The translations under genes and the position numbers were made by a program. A stretch of 64,000 nt of DNA from Candidatus Cloacimonadota bacterium (GTDB taxonomy: Bacteria > Cloacimonadota > Cloacimonadia > Cloacimonadales > TCS61): the NCBI GenBank assembly GCA_021734835.1, contig JAIPIH010000001.1:124001-188000 (forward strand). Direction: 5' to 3'. The notes under the pieces were generated by a model that saw nothing but the letters and a program-made list of their open reading frames with translations, had not been told where the DNA came from and searched no databases. Below, one piece after another: positions 10,251 through 19,907 of this stretch; position 1 is the first letter of the stretch, and every line of letters begins with the position of its first letter.

Positions 10251-11156
10251 GTGAAAAGAACAAAAAGAATAATTCTTGTAGCTGCATATTTAACCTTATC
10301 ATTTACAGTATTTGCTACAACCAGCGGTGAATGTGGATTTCAGCTGCTAAAAATCTCCTCCGGGCCGGAAGCAGCCGCTCAAGCTGGAACCGGTGCTTTT
10401 TACTCAGGAGAAGCCTTTTCCTTTATGCAGAATCCTACTGCATTATTATTTAATAACGATAATATGATCTCCATCGCTCAAAATTATTGGATCTTTGATA
10501 CAAAATTAAATACCGGCGGCTACGGCAGCTCTAATGGTAAAACAGCTTTCGGGGCAGCTTACAGATATCTGGATTATGGAAAACTGGAAAATAGAACTGA
10601 TACCGGTTTACTGATCGGTGAGTTTCATCCTATGGATTTGATACTTACTTTCAATTTTGGTTATCGCATCAAACCAAATCAATATGCAGGAATTAATGTA
10701 AATGCACTCTATGAAAAGATCGATACTGCCTCCAGTTACGGATATACCTTTGATATTGCCTATACTTATATTACAGTTCTAAGAGGTCAAAAATTAAGTA
10801 TTGCTGTTAAAAATCTTGGGCGAACATCCGAAATGGAAAATGAAACCATAATGTTACCTATTTCTTTCGAATTGGGAATTGTACAGGAAGCTGAAATCAA
10901 CAATATCGGAATTGCTGGCGAATGTAAATTCTTAAAGCATGTCGATGATGATATTGTAAGAATTGTTATTGGCTCAACAATACAATTGAACAATATCCTG
11001 GACATTAAATTTGGTTATAAGCACAAATTTGATGCTGAAAGTTTTACTCTGGGTTTTGGACTTAACTTGAAAAATATATCCTTTGATTATGCTTATGTAC
11101 CCTTTAAATATAATGTTAACGATGTACATGTTATAGGATTATCATATAAATTCTAA
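10251..11156 (+). CDS. PorV/PorQ-family outer-membrane protein
   Basis: 301 codons, starting at GTG 10251 after AGGAG; the ATG two bases earlier runs straight into a stop. A signal peptide is followed by GFQLLKISSGPEAAAQAGTG and FMQNPTALLF, the N-terminal signature of PorV/PorQ (UPF0164-like) barrels. The rest is amphipathic strands ending in VIGLSYKF. In T9SS, PorV collects cargo bearing C-terminal sorting domains and hands it to the cell-surface attachment machinery. This gene sits between two such cargo genes (spacings 15 and 12 bases), which strongly suggests a dedicated export partner. Confidence 0.85.
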   Translation: MKRTKRIILVAAYLTLSFTVFATTSGECGFQLLKISSGPEAAAQAGTGAFYSGEAFSFMQNPTALLFNNDNMISIAQNYWIFDTKLNTGGYGSSNGKTAFGAAYRYLDYGKLENRTDTGLLIGEFHPMDLILTFNFGYRIKPNQYAGINVNALYEKIDTASSYGYTFDIAYTYITVLRGQKLSIAVKNLGRTSEMENETIMLPISFELGIVQEAEINNIGIAGECKFLKHVDDDIVRIVIGSTIQLNNILDIKFGYKHKFDAESFTLGFGLNLKNISFDYAYVPFKYNVNDVHVIGLSYKF

Positions 11157-11168
11157 TGAGGTGGTTGT

Positions 11169-14100
11169 ATGAAGCGCATCAGGAATATAGTTATTATATT
11201 AACTCTGTCCATTTCTTTAGCAGGGATGGATTATGTTCCTAATCAACTGCTTTTTAAAACCACCGGCAATAAACAGGTAAATAATAATGTTATCGGTTTA
11301 GCACGTTTCGATGACTTTCTGAGTCAGCGAAATGTTGATAATATCAAACCGATACTACCGAAATCGGACAATAAGTATTTTGTTGCCTCTTTTACCAGTG
11401 ATATCGATTGGGATAACATCAAGAACTTACAGTTTGAGGGAATTGAATATTTTCAGCCGAACTATTTGAATGAATTTTATATCTATCCCAATGATCCTGA
11501 ATTTTTCTCTCAACTGACGAACCTCGCTAATTGCAATATTCCCTTAAGCTGGGATTATACTACCGGTAATGAACAGATAATTGTAAGTATTGTAGATTCC
11601 GGTCTCCATTTTGATCACCCTGATCTTCAAAATAATATTTATGTAAATCCGGATGAGATTGATAATGACGGCATTGATAATGATGGTAACGGCTACATTG
11701 ATGATGTTCGCGGATGGGATTTTGTTGATGCACCGGAGCTTAGCAGTATTGCTTTGGGTGATTATCTGCAGCAGGATAATGATCCGACTGATGATCTGAA
11801 TCATGGTACTCACGTTGCTGGAATAATAGCTGCTGATACTAATAACAATCTTGGAGTTAGTGGAATTTCCTGGAATTTACAGCTGCTGATCGTTCGTTCC
11901 GGTTTCTCTACCATGAATGGTGGATATCTGCAAGATGATGATGCTGCAGCCGGAATTATTTATGCTGCGGACATGGGTGCTGATGTGATCAATATAAGCT
12001 GGGGAGATAGAAACTTTTCTCAGATCATTGCTGATGCTTGTTTTTATGCTTATAATAAAGGAACTATCATTGTTGCTGCAGCCGGAAATGAAGGTGCAAC
12101 TGTTTCACATCAAGTTGTTTTTCCTGCTCAACTTTCTACTACCTTAGCTGTTGGTGCTGTTGACAGCAATAAAAATCTGGCAGCATTTTCCAGTTATGGC
12201 CCCCAAATTGATCTCGTTGCTCCCGGACAAGGTATTGTGAGCACTTATAGTACAGAGCCTGAAGATCTTTACAATGTACAATCGGGAACCTCAATGTCTG
12301 CTCCTTTTGTTTCCGGAGTTATTTCACTTTTATTATCTGTAGAATCCGGTTTGAATTTTTCAGAGATCAGAGGCAGGCTGATGTCTTCCTGCCAAGATCT
12401 TGGTGTAAACGGCTTTGATAACATCTTCGGTAATGGACTTTTAGATGCATATTCACTTTTAACATCTTCTTCTTATCCGATTTTAGAAATTACATCTCCA
12501 CTCGACTACACAGGATTCAATTCTAACTTTGGGATCTTTGGTACAGTACAAAGTTCAAATTTCTGGCGCTATTCTGTAAAATATACATCTGTGGAAATGC
12601 CGACACCAAATGACTGGCATAATGTTGATCCGGAGATAGATTATTATTATGAACCGGTAACTGATGATCTAATCGCGCAATTTTTGGTGGATAATTATTT
12701 AGCAGATGATCAATATCAAATTAAACTTGAGTTGACAACTTCCAACAACCAGCATTACAGCACTTTTAAAACTATTTATATTGATCAGACACCTCCTGAA
12801 TTTAATGAAGAATTTGCCGTTTATATGAAGCGTTATACTGCGGAAATTCCGGAATATTACATACAGGCTTTATTTGATGAAATCGTGAATGTAGAGTTGC
12901 GACAAGCACCGTCGACAGAATTCATCCCCTACAATAGCGTGGCTGATTCTATACATATTATTAAGATCAAGGATTTCCCGCAATATGTTGATATTGATCT
13001 TACTGCCCGTAATATTTCCGGTTTGGAAACTATAGTTAATGAAGCATACAGTTTTGAAACTGATTTTCAAGCCGTTGACATCCATGGATTTAACCAAATT
13101 ATATCTGGAAATGAGCTTGTATCTACCCAGAAAAGCTGGGATTTTGACAACAATGGAAAACAAGAGATCATTGCTCTGGAAACTGTCGATAATGAACAAA
13201 CTTTGAAGATCTTAGAATTAAATGAAAATGAATTGATCACTAAACATGAATTTTCTGCTGTTTTTTGGCCGCACGATCTGGGAAATACTAACACTTCCGG
13301 TATGGAAATTTTGGGAATTCAGCTGGATAGACCATTAATAATGGAAACATTGAGCGGAATGACATATCCTTCTCAGCCAATTTATGTTGATGATACATCT
13401 CTAAGTGCAAATTTTGCAGACTATGATGATGACGGCGTCGATGAAGTAATTCTTATTAAAAATGAAACCGTTAATGGCTTTTCCCAGCGAGTACTCACAC
13501 TTAATAAAAGGTTTGGAGATAATTTTGTGAGAGAGGCAACTATCATTAATGATACACCTACAACTATCAAAAACAACTTCTCCGCCAAGGTAATTTGCGC
13601 TAAATTTGATTCTGATGAATACCCGGATATTCTGGCATCAGATAATGATGGCGATATAATGATCTTTGAAAAGGAATCGACGGAATATGAAATGGTATGG
13701 CAGTATAGGATGCCTGTGGAAAATGCCTTTAACGTTTGCTCAGGTGATTTTACCGGAGATGGGGAATTAGAATTTTGCGTTGGCGGATATAACCAGAATC
13801 TAACCGATCTGGCCAAATCATATTCTTATTTTGAGATTTTTAAAAATTCCGGAGTCAATAATGATTATCATTCTCTTGGATATATCGCGTTCTCTGAGGT
13901 TGACACAAAAAATTCGCTCATGACTATCGATATAGAAGATAACGGAGATGATGAATTTGTGATAGCTGTACCTCCCAATATCTACGTTGCTGATTATGTC
14001 GATGGGCAATTCGTTCCAATCTGGCAGGGTATCTCAACAAAAACAAGTTCAAATGTGATCGCCGGAGTGAGTAAATCTGCTGAACAAGATGCTTTTATTG

Positions 14101-15353
14101 TGACAAATGTCGAAGATAATGCCGATCATATTCTAAGCTCACTGATAATTATAGCAGAAGAATTTACCGGACCTTCAACCCCGCAATTCTTTACTGCAGT
14201 TCCTCTTGATTCAGTCTCAGTATATTTAAGCTGGGAACATCCAAGTGCAGAGTCGTATAATGTATATCGTAAAATTTCCGGAAATGTATCTTTAATAGCA
14301 GAAAATATACTACTGAGTGAATTTACTGATATTGAACTTAATACCTCCGACACGCTTTATTATCAGGTTACCGCAGTAAATGACAGTTATGATCCTCCTG
14401 AAAGCCGCCCCACTAAATGGAAACAAGCAATACCTTCTTATATCCCGGAGCTTATCAATCTAAGAATGATTTCAAAATATGAACTCAAACTCAAATTCAA
14501 CTTAACGATAGGTAACTTAGCCAACACCGTATTTTCTGTTGAATTTAATCGCCAAAAAATTTATCCCGTGTCAGTTAATATCATCGAACAAAACACATCT
14601 TTGATCTTAAGTTTTAATGAGCAGTTTGAAGACTATGAAGATTACCTGTTGAATATTCATGGTTTAACCGGAACATCCGGAGTGCCCGTAGATCCGGGCC
14701 CCTACCAGTTCCAATTTGAGAACGATGCTTTTCCTCCGGAAATTACCTCGGCCAATATTTATGAACTCAGGATGGTAAATTTAGTATTTAGTGAGCAGAT
14801 AGAAGAATTATCAGCTGAGGATATTACGAATTACACACTTGGATTACCGGCTGTGGATCTAGGGAACCACATTGAAGAAATAGAATATTTTACTTCCGAC
14901 AGTTCCTATGTGCAGCTTACTTTTCAAGAGGAGTTAAAATATACTAATCAGCCTTATTTCATCAAAGTAAAAAACATAAAAGATCTGGCTGGGAATATGA
15001 TATCCAATAGCGGTAATAAATGTCATTTCAGCTTGACATCTATGTTGGGTTTGAGAAATTTAAAACGATTGAAAGTTTATCCAAATCCGCTTGATATCAG
15101 TAAAAGTTTAGTTGATAAAATTAATTTCATTAATTTACCGTTGGAAGTAGAGGGAGAACTTTGGATATATAACCTTGACGGTGAGTTAGTATATAAAAGT
15201 GATGTGGGTCCATATAGCAGCAATAACCTGATGCCTTATTTCAGTTGGGAATGTGAAAATAATACTGGAAATCATGTATCTTCCGGAATTTATTTTTATT
15301 TGATTAGAATGGGCAGTGACGTACGAAAGGGTAAGATCATCATAATTAATTAA
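11169..15353 (+). CDS. Subtilisin-like (S8) surface protease with FG-GAP repeats, FN3-like domain and T9SS sorting domain
   Basis: 1,394 codons. After a signal peptide and a propeptide-like region comes a complete S8 domain with Asp143 (VDSG), His212 (HGTHVAG) and Ser375 (SGTSMSAP). An Asp/Asn-rich insert (DNDGIDNDGNGYIDD) after the first motif probably binds calcium. Downstream are FG-GAP-like repeats (DYDDDGVDEVILI, DFTGDGELEFCVGG), a fibronectin-type segment (VYLSWEHPSAESYNVYR), Ig-like segments, and a C-terminal sorting domain (YPNPLDIS to SSGIYFYLIRMG). A fully active exported peptidase is expected. Last gene of the M6/PorV/S8 group. Confidence 0.93.
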   Translation: MKRIRNIVIILTLSISLAGMDYVPNQLLFKTTGNKQVNNNVIGLARFDDFLSQRNVDNIKPILPKSDNKYFVASFTSDIDWDNIKNLQFEGIEYFQPNYLNEFYIYPNDPEFFSQLTNLANCNIPLSWDYTTGNEQIIVSIVDSGLHFDHPDLQNNIYVNPDEIDNDGIDNDGNGYIDDVRGWDFVDAPELSSIALGDYLQQDNDPTDDLNHGTHVAGIIAADTNNNLGVSGISWNLQLLIVRSGFSTMNGGYLQDDDAAAGIIYAADMGADVINISWGDRNFSQIIADACFYAYNKGTIIVAAAGNEGATVSHQVVFPAQLSTTLAVGAVDSNKNLAAFSSYGPQIDLVAPGQGIVSTYSTEPEDLYNVQSGTSMSAPFVSGVISLLLSVESGLNFSEIRGRLMSSCQDLGVNGFDNIFGNGLLDAYSLLTSSSYPILEITSPLDYTGFNSNFGIFGTVQSSNFWRYSVKYTSVEMPTPNDWHNVDPEIDYYYEPVTDDLIAQFLVDNYLADDQYQIKLELTTSNNQHYSTFKTIYIDQTPPEFNEEFAVYMKRYTAEIPEYYIQALFDEIVNVELRQAPSTEFIPYNSVADSIHIIKIKDFPQYVDIDLTARNISGLETIVNEAYSFETDFQAVDIHGFNQIISGNELVSTQKSWDFDNNGKQEIIALETVDNEQTLKILELNENELITKHEFSAVFWPHDLGNTNTSGMEILGIQLDRPLIMETLSGMTYPSQPIYVDDTSLSANFADYDDDGVDEVILIKNETVNGFSQRVLTLNKRFGDNFVREATIINDTPTTIKNNFSAKVICAKFDSDEYPDILASDNDGDIMIFEKESTEYEMVWQYRMPVENAFNVCSGDFTGDGELEFCVGGYNQNLTDLAKSYSYFEIFKNSGVNNDYHSLGYIAFSEVDTKNSLMTIDIEDNGDDEFVIAVPPNIYVADYVDGQFVPIWQGISTKTSSNVIAGVSKSAEQDAFIVTNVEDNADHILSSLIIIAEEFTGPSTPQFFTAVPLDSVSVYLSWEHPSAESYNVYRKISGNVSLIAENILLSEFTDIELNTSDTLYYQVTAVNDSYDPPESRPTKWKQAIPSYIPELINLRMISKYELKLKFNLTIGNLANTVFSVEFNRQKIYPVSVNIIEQNTSLILSFNEQFEDYEDYLLNIHGLTGTSGVPVDPGPYQFQFENDAFPPEITSANIYELRMVNLVFSEQIEELSAEDITNYTLGLPAVDLGNHIEEIEYFTSDSSYVQLTFQEELKYTNQPYFIKVKNIKDLAGNMISNSGNKCHFSLTSMLGLRNLKRLKVYPNPLDISKSLVDKINFINLPLEVEGELWIYNLDGELVYKSDVGPYSSNNLMPYFSWECENNTGNHVSSGIYFYLIRMGSDVRKGKIIIIN

Positions 15354-15372
15354 GTTTAAGAGGAGACAGAAT

Positions 15373-16188
15373 ATGATTTCATTAGATTGGCAAAAGAGAT
15401 TAAAAAAGGATACACAAGATTTTGTTGAACGTAAATTGCCGGATGGAGATTATGATATAGATATTGTTTACAATGCCTATCCTCAAAGAATTGACGGTAA
15501 TATTCCTAATGCAGTAATTACACTGGTTGCTAAAACTCTTGCCGCAAAAATATATAAAGATGCAGATAAACACTTTGACTTTTACGATTATATTTTGAAG
15601 AATAAAGGTGAACATGGATCTATGATATTTTCTTATATCATGGCAAGAGCAATAAAAAAACAACCAGTTTTATTTTTAAACTACCTGGAAGAAATATTAT
15701 TCAAAACAGATGATCAAAAATTATCTAATCTGGTCATAGATAAAGCTATTTATCCACTTTTGAAAAAGAATACACTCGAACATATTGACTTAATAATAAA
15801 CTGGATCAAGAAAGATAATGAAATGCTGGAAGTAAGTATTTTCAAACTCTTAAGGAAATTAATAAGTTCTGATACAAATCTAATTAAACCGATCTTTAAC
15901 AAACTGGAATCATCATGGCTTTATGCAACTCCCAATATTATTAAACTTAACTCCAAATTTCTAAAAGCTATCTATAAAAAGGATCCTGATTTTTATTTAA
16001 AAGTTTTTCAAAATTATAAGAATACCAGGAATCCTATATTTACTGAGATACTCTGTGAAGCAATTTGCTGTTATGATAAATCAATTCAGAAAATTTGTGA
16101 TAACTGGTCACACAGTGGTAATATAAACGTAAAAAAAATGGGACTACATGGACAAAAATTATTATTAAGGAACAAAGGTAAAAAATAG
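15373..16188 (+). CDS. Helical-repeat protein (HEAT-like), unknown function
   Basis: 271 codons with a clear AGGAGA site. The sequence is almost entirely amphipathic helices in pairs, with recurring patterns such as IDLIINWIKKDNEMLEVSIF, typical of an alpha-solenoid. DNA-alkylation-repeat (AlkD-like) proteins have a similar look, but I see no diagnostic residues and do not assign that function. No signal peptide. Its TAG stop overlaps the GTG start of greA by one base, so the two are translationally coupled. Confidence 0.6.
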   Translation: MISLDWQKRLKKDTQDFVERKLPDGDYDIDIVYNAYPQRIDGNIPNAVITLVAKTLAAKIYKDADKHFDFYDYILKNKGEHGSMIFSYIMARAIKKQPVLFLNYLEEILFKTDDQKLSNLVIDKAIYPLLKKNTLEHIDLIINWIKKDNEMLEVSIFKLLRKLISSDTNLIKPIFNKLESSWLYATPNIIKLNSKFLKAIYKKDPDFYLKVFQNYKNTRNPIFTEILCEAICCYDKSIQKICDNWSHSGNINVKKMGLHGQKLLLRNKGKK

Positions 16189-16658
16189 TGGCAAATTATA
16201 TAACAAAAGAAGGTATGCAGCGCCTCAGAAAGCGTATGCAATACCTAATAGATGAGCGGCCTCAGGTGATCAAGCAGGTCGTTACGGCCAGAGAGATGGG
16301 CGATTTAAGTGAAAATGCAGAATATCATGCAGCAAGAGAAAGACAAAGGAACATAGAAAAAGAATTTAATCATATAAAAGAACGGATCGATAAACTGCAA
16401 GTTCTGGACTCTGATAAGATAACGAAGGACGCCGTCCGTTTCGGCGCCAGAGTCATTGTTAAAGAGCTTGATAATAGCAGTCTAAGAAAAGTTCGTCTGG
16501 TTGGAGCTGATGAAATATTTGAGACTTTCGATCAATATGAACGAATTTCTATTTTATCACCAATAGGTCAGCCTATGATCGGGAAAAAGGTAGGAGATCA
16601 TTTTGTAGTAAATGCTCCCATTGGGAAAAGAGAATTTGAAATAATCGAAATAACATGA
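16188..16658 (+). CDS. greA: Transcription elongation factor GreA
   Basis: 156 codons, the usual GreA length. The N-terminal coiled coil contains the signature AREMGDLSENAEYHAAR with the acidic tip (Asp, Glu) that enters the RNA polymerase secondary channel and stimulates cleavage of backtracked RNA. The C-terminal FKBP-like domain includes SPIGQPMIGKKVGD. The start is GTG overlapping the previous stop. The M18 aminopeptidase gene follows after 10 bases. Confidence 0.97.
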   Translation: MANYITKEGMQRLRKRMQYLIDERPQVIKQVVTAREMGDLSENAEYHAARERQRNIEKEFNHIKERIDKLQVLDSDKITKDAVRFGARVIVKELDNSSLRKVRLVGADEIFETFDQYERISILSPIGQPMIGKKVGDHFVVNAPIGKREFEIIEIT

Positions 16659-16668
16659 AGGGGAGAAT

Positions 16669-18084
16669 ATGAAAAAAACGGAAGAACTTAGAAAAAAACT
16701 TGTTTATACCAGGACAAATTTCTGGAAAGAAGCTCCGGGAAAGGAACAAAAAGCAGCCTTAGATATTTCAGAAGAGTATAAAAAATTTCTGAATGAATGT
16801 AAAACAGAACGTGAAACAATTGATTATTACATAAAAAAATTAGAAAAAGAAGGATTTAATGATATTAATACAGGTAAAAAGACTAAGAAAGTCTTTAGAG
16901 TTGCCAGAAGCAAAAATGCTGCACTTGCTATAATTGGGAAAAAACCTATCTCTGAAGGTGTCAATCTCATAGTATCTCATATTGATGCTCCACGCGTTGA
17001 TCTCAAACAGAATCCGCTTTATGAAGATTCTAACAGCTCCCTAGGCATGCTTAGAACTCATTATTACGGCGGAATAAAAAAATATCAATGGATGTCGACA
17101 CCACTTGCTATGCATGGAACTATCATAAAAAAAGATGGTAAGGCGATCAATATTTGTCTCGGTGAAGATGAAAAGGATCCTGTTTTTGTAATGCCGGATC
17201 TGCTGCCGCATTTAGCTCGGAAAGTTCAATATACAAAAAAAATCGGAGAAGCTGTTGATGCTGGGAAAATGAATATTGTCTTTAATTCCATACCATATCC
17301 GGATGACAAAAAAGCTAAGGATGCCGTTAAATTAAATGCTCTTGTTCTGCTCAACGAAAAATATGGTATAACTGAATCAGATTTTCTCAGTGCCGAAATT
17401 GAAATAGTACCTGCTGGAAAATCACGTGATGCCGGCTTGGACAGAAGCATGATCTTAGGTTATGGGCAGGATGATCGAATTTGCGCTTTTACTTCTGCCC
17501 AGGCTATCTTCGATTCTATTCAAAATTTAGAAAAAACCGCTATCGTATATCTGGCAGATAAAGAAGAAGTAGGCAGTGATGGAAATACAGGTGCTAAATC
17601 TATTTTTATTATTGATTTCATAGCTGATCTGCTAAAGAAAAATGGCGAACCGAGTGACAGCTCAACTTTACGCAAAACACTTATTAACAGTCAGGTGTTA
17701 TCTGCAGATGTAAATGCTGCGATCAATCCAAATTTCCCAAGCGTTCATGAAAAAGCAAATGCTGTTCATTTAGGCTTTGGCGTAAGTGTAACAAAATTTA
17801 CCGGAAGTGGTGGAAAAGGCGGATCCAACGATGCAAATGCTGAATTTAATGCTAAGATAATAAATATTTTTAATGCTAATAAGGTTTTCTGGCAGATCGG
17901 TGCTCTGGGTAAAGTAGACGAAGGAGGCGGTGGCACAATAGCTAAATTCATGGCAGAACACGGAGCAGAAGTTATTGATTGCGGACCGGGTGTTTTGGGT
18001 ATGCATTCACTTTATGAACTTACCAGCAAAGCGGATGTTTATTCTGCCTACAAAGCGTATAAAACATTTTTTGAAAAAGCCTGA
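16669..18084 (+). CDS. M18 family aspartyl-type aminopeptidase
   Basis: 471 codons, typical for M18. This is a cytosolic di-zinc aminopeptidase removing N-terminal acidic or neutral residues. Metal-site motifs are all present: SHIDAPR (about residue 104), DKEEVGSDG (about 302), ADVNAAINPNF, GKGGSNDANAE and GPGVLGMHS near the end. A GGGGAGA site precedes the ATG. It lies in the greA-bamD-nadD run and probably serves general peptide turnover, which suits an amino-acid-fermenting anaerobe (inference). Confidence 0.93.
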   Translation: MKKTEELRKKLVYTRTNFWKEAPGKEQKAALDISEEYKKFLNECKTERETIDYYIKKLEKEGFNDINTGKKTKKVFRVARSKNAALAIIGKKPISEGVNLIVSHIDAPRVDLKQNPLYEDSNSSLGMLRTHYYGGIKKYQWMSTPLAMHGTIIKKDGKAINICLGEDEKDPVFVMPDLLPHLARKVQYTKKIGEAVDAGKMNIVFNSIPYPDDKKAKDAVKLNALVLLNEKYGITESDFLSAEIEIVPAGKSRDAGLDRSMILGYGQDDRICAFTSAQAIFDSIQNLEKTAIVYLADKEEVGSDGNTGAKSIFIIDFIADLLKKNGEPSDSSTLRKTLINSQVLSADVNAAINPNFPSVHEKANAVHLGFGVSVTKFTGSGGKGGSNDANAEFNAKIINIFNANKVFWQIGALGKVDEGGGGTIAKFMAEHGAEVIDCGPGVLGMHSLYELTSKADVYSAYKAYKTFFEKA

Positions 18085-18097
18085 ATAGGAGATAATT

Positions 18098-18832
18098 TTG
18101 AAAAGAATACTAAGTCTGATCATTATTTTAGTCATTCTTCTTGGATGCAGCAAAAACAAAATGATAAAAAAAATGCCCGTTGCAAAAAAAATGGAAAAAG
18201 GTAACGAACTTTTTGAAAAAGGTAAATATAATAAAGCTATTCCCTATTTTTCAGAAGTTGTTTTCGAAAGAAACTCAATTCATACTCCTACAGCACAAAT
18301 GAAATTAGCTGACTGTTATTTTAATCAGCACAAATATACAGAAGCTCGGTTTGAATATGAAGAATTGATCCGCCTTTTTGCTGATAATAAGAATATTGGT
18401 AGAGCTTATTTCCAGGTTGGGGTCTGCTATTTTGAAGAATCATTATCAGCCCATTATACTCAAGTAGAAACCAGAAATGCAATCAGATCTTTCGAAACTT
18501 TTCTGGAAAAGTTTCCCTTTAATCCCTTGAAAAATGAGGCATTGGACTACATTCAAAAATGCCAATACAAATTACTTGAAAAAAAGTATTACAATGGACT
18601 TGCTTATTACAAGATGTACGATTACAATGCAGCTTTGATGTATTTCGATGAAATTATTGATTTGGGGAACATTAATGAGATAGATAGGTTATCGCTTTAT
18701 TATTCCACCAATATATTTATAGAAAGAAATGATCTGGAGAATGCAAAAAAATACGGACAAAAACTGATAACACGTTATCCTCTGAGCAAAGAAGCAGAAA
18801 AAATTTCAGCAATATTTGCTAAATTAGACTAA
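18098..18832 (+). CDS. bamD: Outer-membrane assembly lipoprotein BamD
   Basis: 244 codons from a TTG start with AGGAGA upstream; the TTG fits because the lipoprotein signal (MKRILSLIIILVILLGC, lipidated Cys17) begins there. Five tetratricopeptide-like repeats follow (for example GNELFEKGKYNKAIPYFSEV and AYFQVGVCYFEESL), the BamD/YfiO architecture. BamD is the periplasmic lipoprotein of the BAM complex that inserts beta-barrels. Its stop overlaps the nadD start (TAATG). Confidence 0.88.
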   Translation: MKRILSLIIILVILLGCSKNKMIKKMPVAKKMEKGNELFEKGKYNKAIPYFSEVVFERNSIHTPTAQMKLADCYFNQHKYTEARFEYEELIRLFADNKNIGRAYFQVGVCYFEESLSAHYTQVETRNAIRSFETFLEKFPFNPLKNEALDYIQKCQYKLLEKKYYNGLAYYKMYDYNAALMYFDEIIDLGNINEIDRLSLYYSTNIFIERNDLENAKKYGQKLITRYPLSKEAEKISAIFAKLD

Positions 18833-19410
18833 TGAAGATCGGATTATTGGGAGGCTCCTTCAATCCCGTACATAACGGACATATTAAATTAGCCCAAACC
18901 GCTTTGAATTCTTATCAACTGGATAAGGTACTATTTCTCCCTTCCGGCAAACATCCGCTAAAATCTAATGAACAATCACTGCCCGTAAAACAAAGATATG
19001 TGTTAACAAAAAAAGCGATCGCTTCCTATACTCATTTCGAAATATCAAAATTTGACATGGATACGGAGCGACCTAGCTATACAAAATTCCTGATAAATAG
19101 AATTAAAAAAACTTTTCCTAAGGATCAATTCTATTTTATCGCTGGTAGTGATATTATTTCCGAATTACCAAAATGGCACGATTCTAAATGGCTGATAGAA
19201 AACATCAAGTTTATCATTGCTCACCGTCCTAATATTGATACTTCTCACTGGAAGACACTTGAATTTGTTGATAAACTCGAGTTTATGGAGATGACGCCTG
19301 TGGACATCTCATCGACTAAAATTAGAGAAATGATCGCCAGCAAGCAAGATGTATCTTCTTATGTCCCGTCTGTAATATTAGAAGATATAAAAAAACTATA
19401 TGCAAACTAG
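18832..19410 (+). CDS. nadD: Nicotinate-nucleotide adenylyltransferase
   Basis: 192 codons. It transfers AMP from ATP to nicotinate mononucleotide in NAD synthesis. The nucleotidyltransferase signature GGSFNPVHNGH is at residues 7-17. FLPSGKHPLK follows, and the C-terminal ISSTKIRE motif is at about residues 159-166. Start overlaps the bamD stop by one base, so translation is coupled. Confidence 0.95.
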   Translation: MKIGLLGGSFNPVHNGHIKLAQTALNSYQLDKVLFLPSGKHPLKSNEQSLPVKQRYVLTKKAIASYTHFEISKFDMDTERPSYTKFLINRIKKTFPKDQFYFIAGSDIISELPKWHDSKWLIENIKFIIAHRPNIDTSHWKTLEFVDKLEFMEMTPVDISSTKIREMIASKQDVSSYVPSVILEDIKKLYAN

Positions 19411-19420
19411 ATGACTCTAC

Positions 19421-19435
19421 CTCTTAACCTAAGAG
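19421..19435 (+). terminator. Short hairpin after nadD, possible weak terminator
   Basis: CTCTTA-ACC-TAAGAG is a perfect 6-bp inverted repeat 10 bases after the nadD stop, followed by TTTGTAATT rather than a long T-run. A TTGACA at 19469-19474 lies just downstream and may be the -35 element of the next unit, although no good -10 hexamer follows it. Confidence 0.35.
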
Positions 19436-19524
19436 TTTGTAATTAATAAGTTTGCCAATATCTATGACTTGACAACAGAAGCGGCAAAAGATTTTTAACT
19501 AAATTAAAGTATCCAGGAAAAATA

Positions 19525-19896
19525 ATGATTTTAGAGATTAGTGAAGAAAGAGCAGTAGAATTAATAGAGAAGATATCTACTTTTATAGCCCAAAAAAGGA
19601 TGGCAGCCCCAGCTATAATGACGATAGAGTCTTTACGTCCCCTAGCCAGGATAGGTAGTCAGCTTATGCATTTTCTAGCCCCGTTCGCAGAAATTATCTT
19701 CAATCCAAAGGAATATCAGGAATTCGCTGCTTTATTGGAAAATGAAGAATATATACGACTTTTAATAAAACGTATTGACGAAATAGATGTGGAAATGTAT
19801 CATGAAGAGAGAAAAGATAGAAATTTAAAAAGAAAACGAAGAAATAATAAGATCAAGCAGTTCTTTAAAATTAGTAAAAAAGATAATAAACTGTAA
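19525..19896 (+). CDS. Small conserved-looking protein preceding the MutL-like gene
   Basis: 123 codons. A hydrophobic helical centre (SLRPLARIGSQLMHFLAPFA) is flanked by acidic N-terminal and strongly basic C-terminal segments (RNLKRKRRNNKIK). No known domain. The TAA stop lies inside the next gene's leader, and that gene's GGAGGA site starts two bases later, so translation of the two is linked. I infer a partner of the MutL-like protein, possibly peripheral to the membrane. Confidence 0.65.
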   Translation: MILEISEERAVELIEKISTFIAQKRMAAPAIMTIESLRPLARIGSQLMHFLAPFAEIIFNPKEYQEFAALLENEEYIRLLIKRIDEIDVEMYHEERKDRNLKRKRRNNKIKQFFKISKKDNKL

Positions 19897-19907
19897 TGGA
19901 GGAAGAT

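Noticed and set aside
13421-13816. Minus-strand 131-codon frame inside the first subtilase
   Set aside because: Antisense shadow of FG-GAP-like repeats; no independent start signal.
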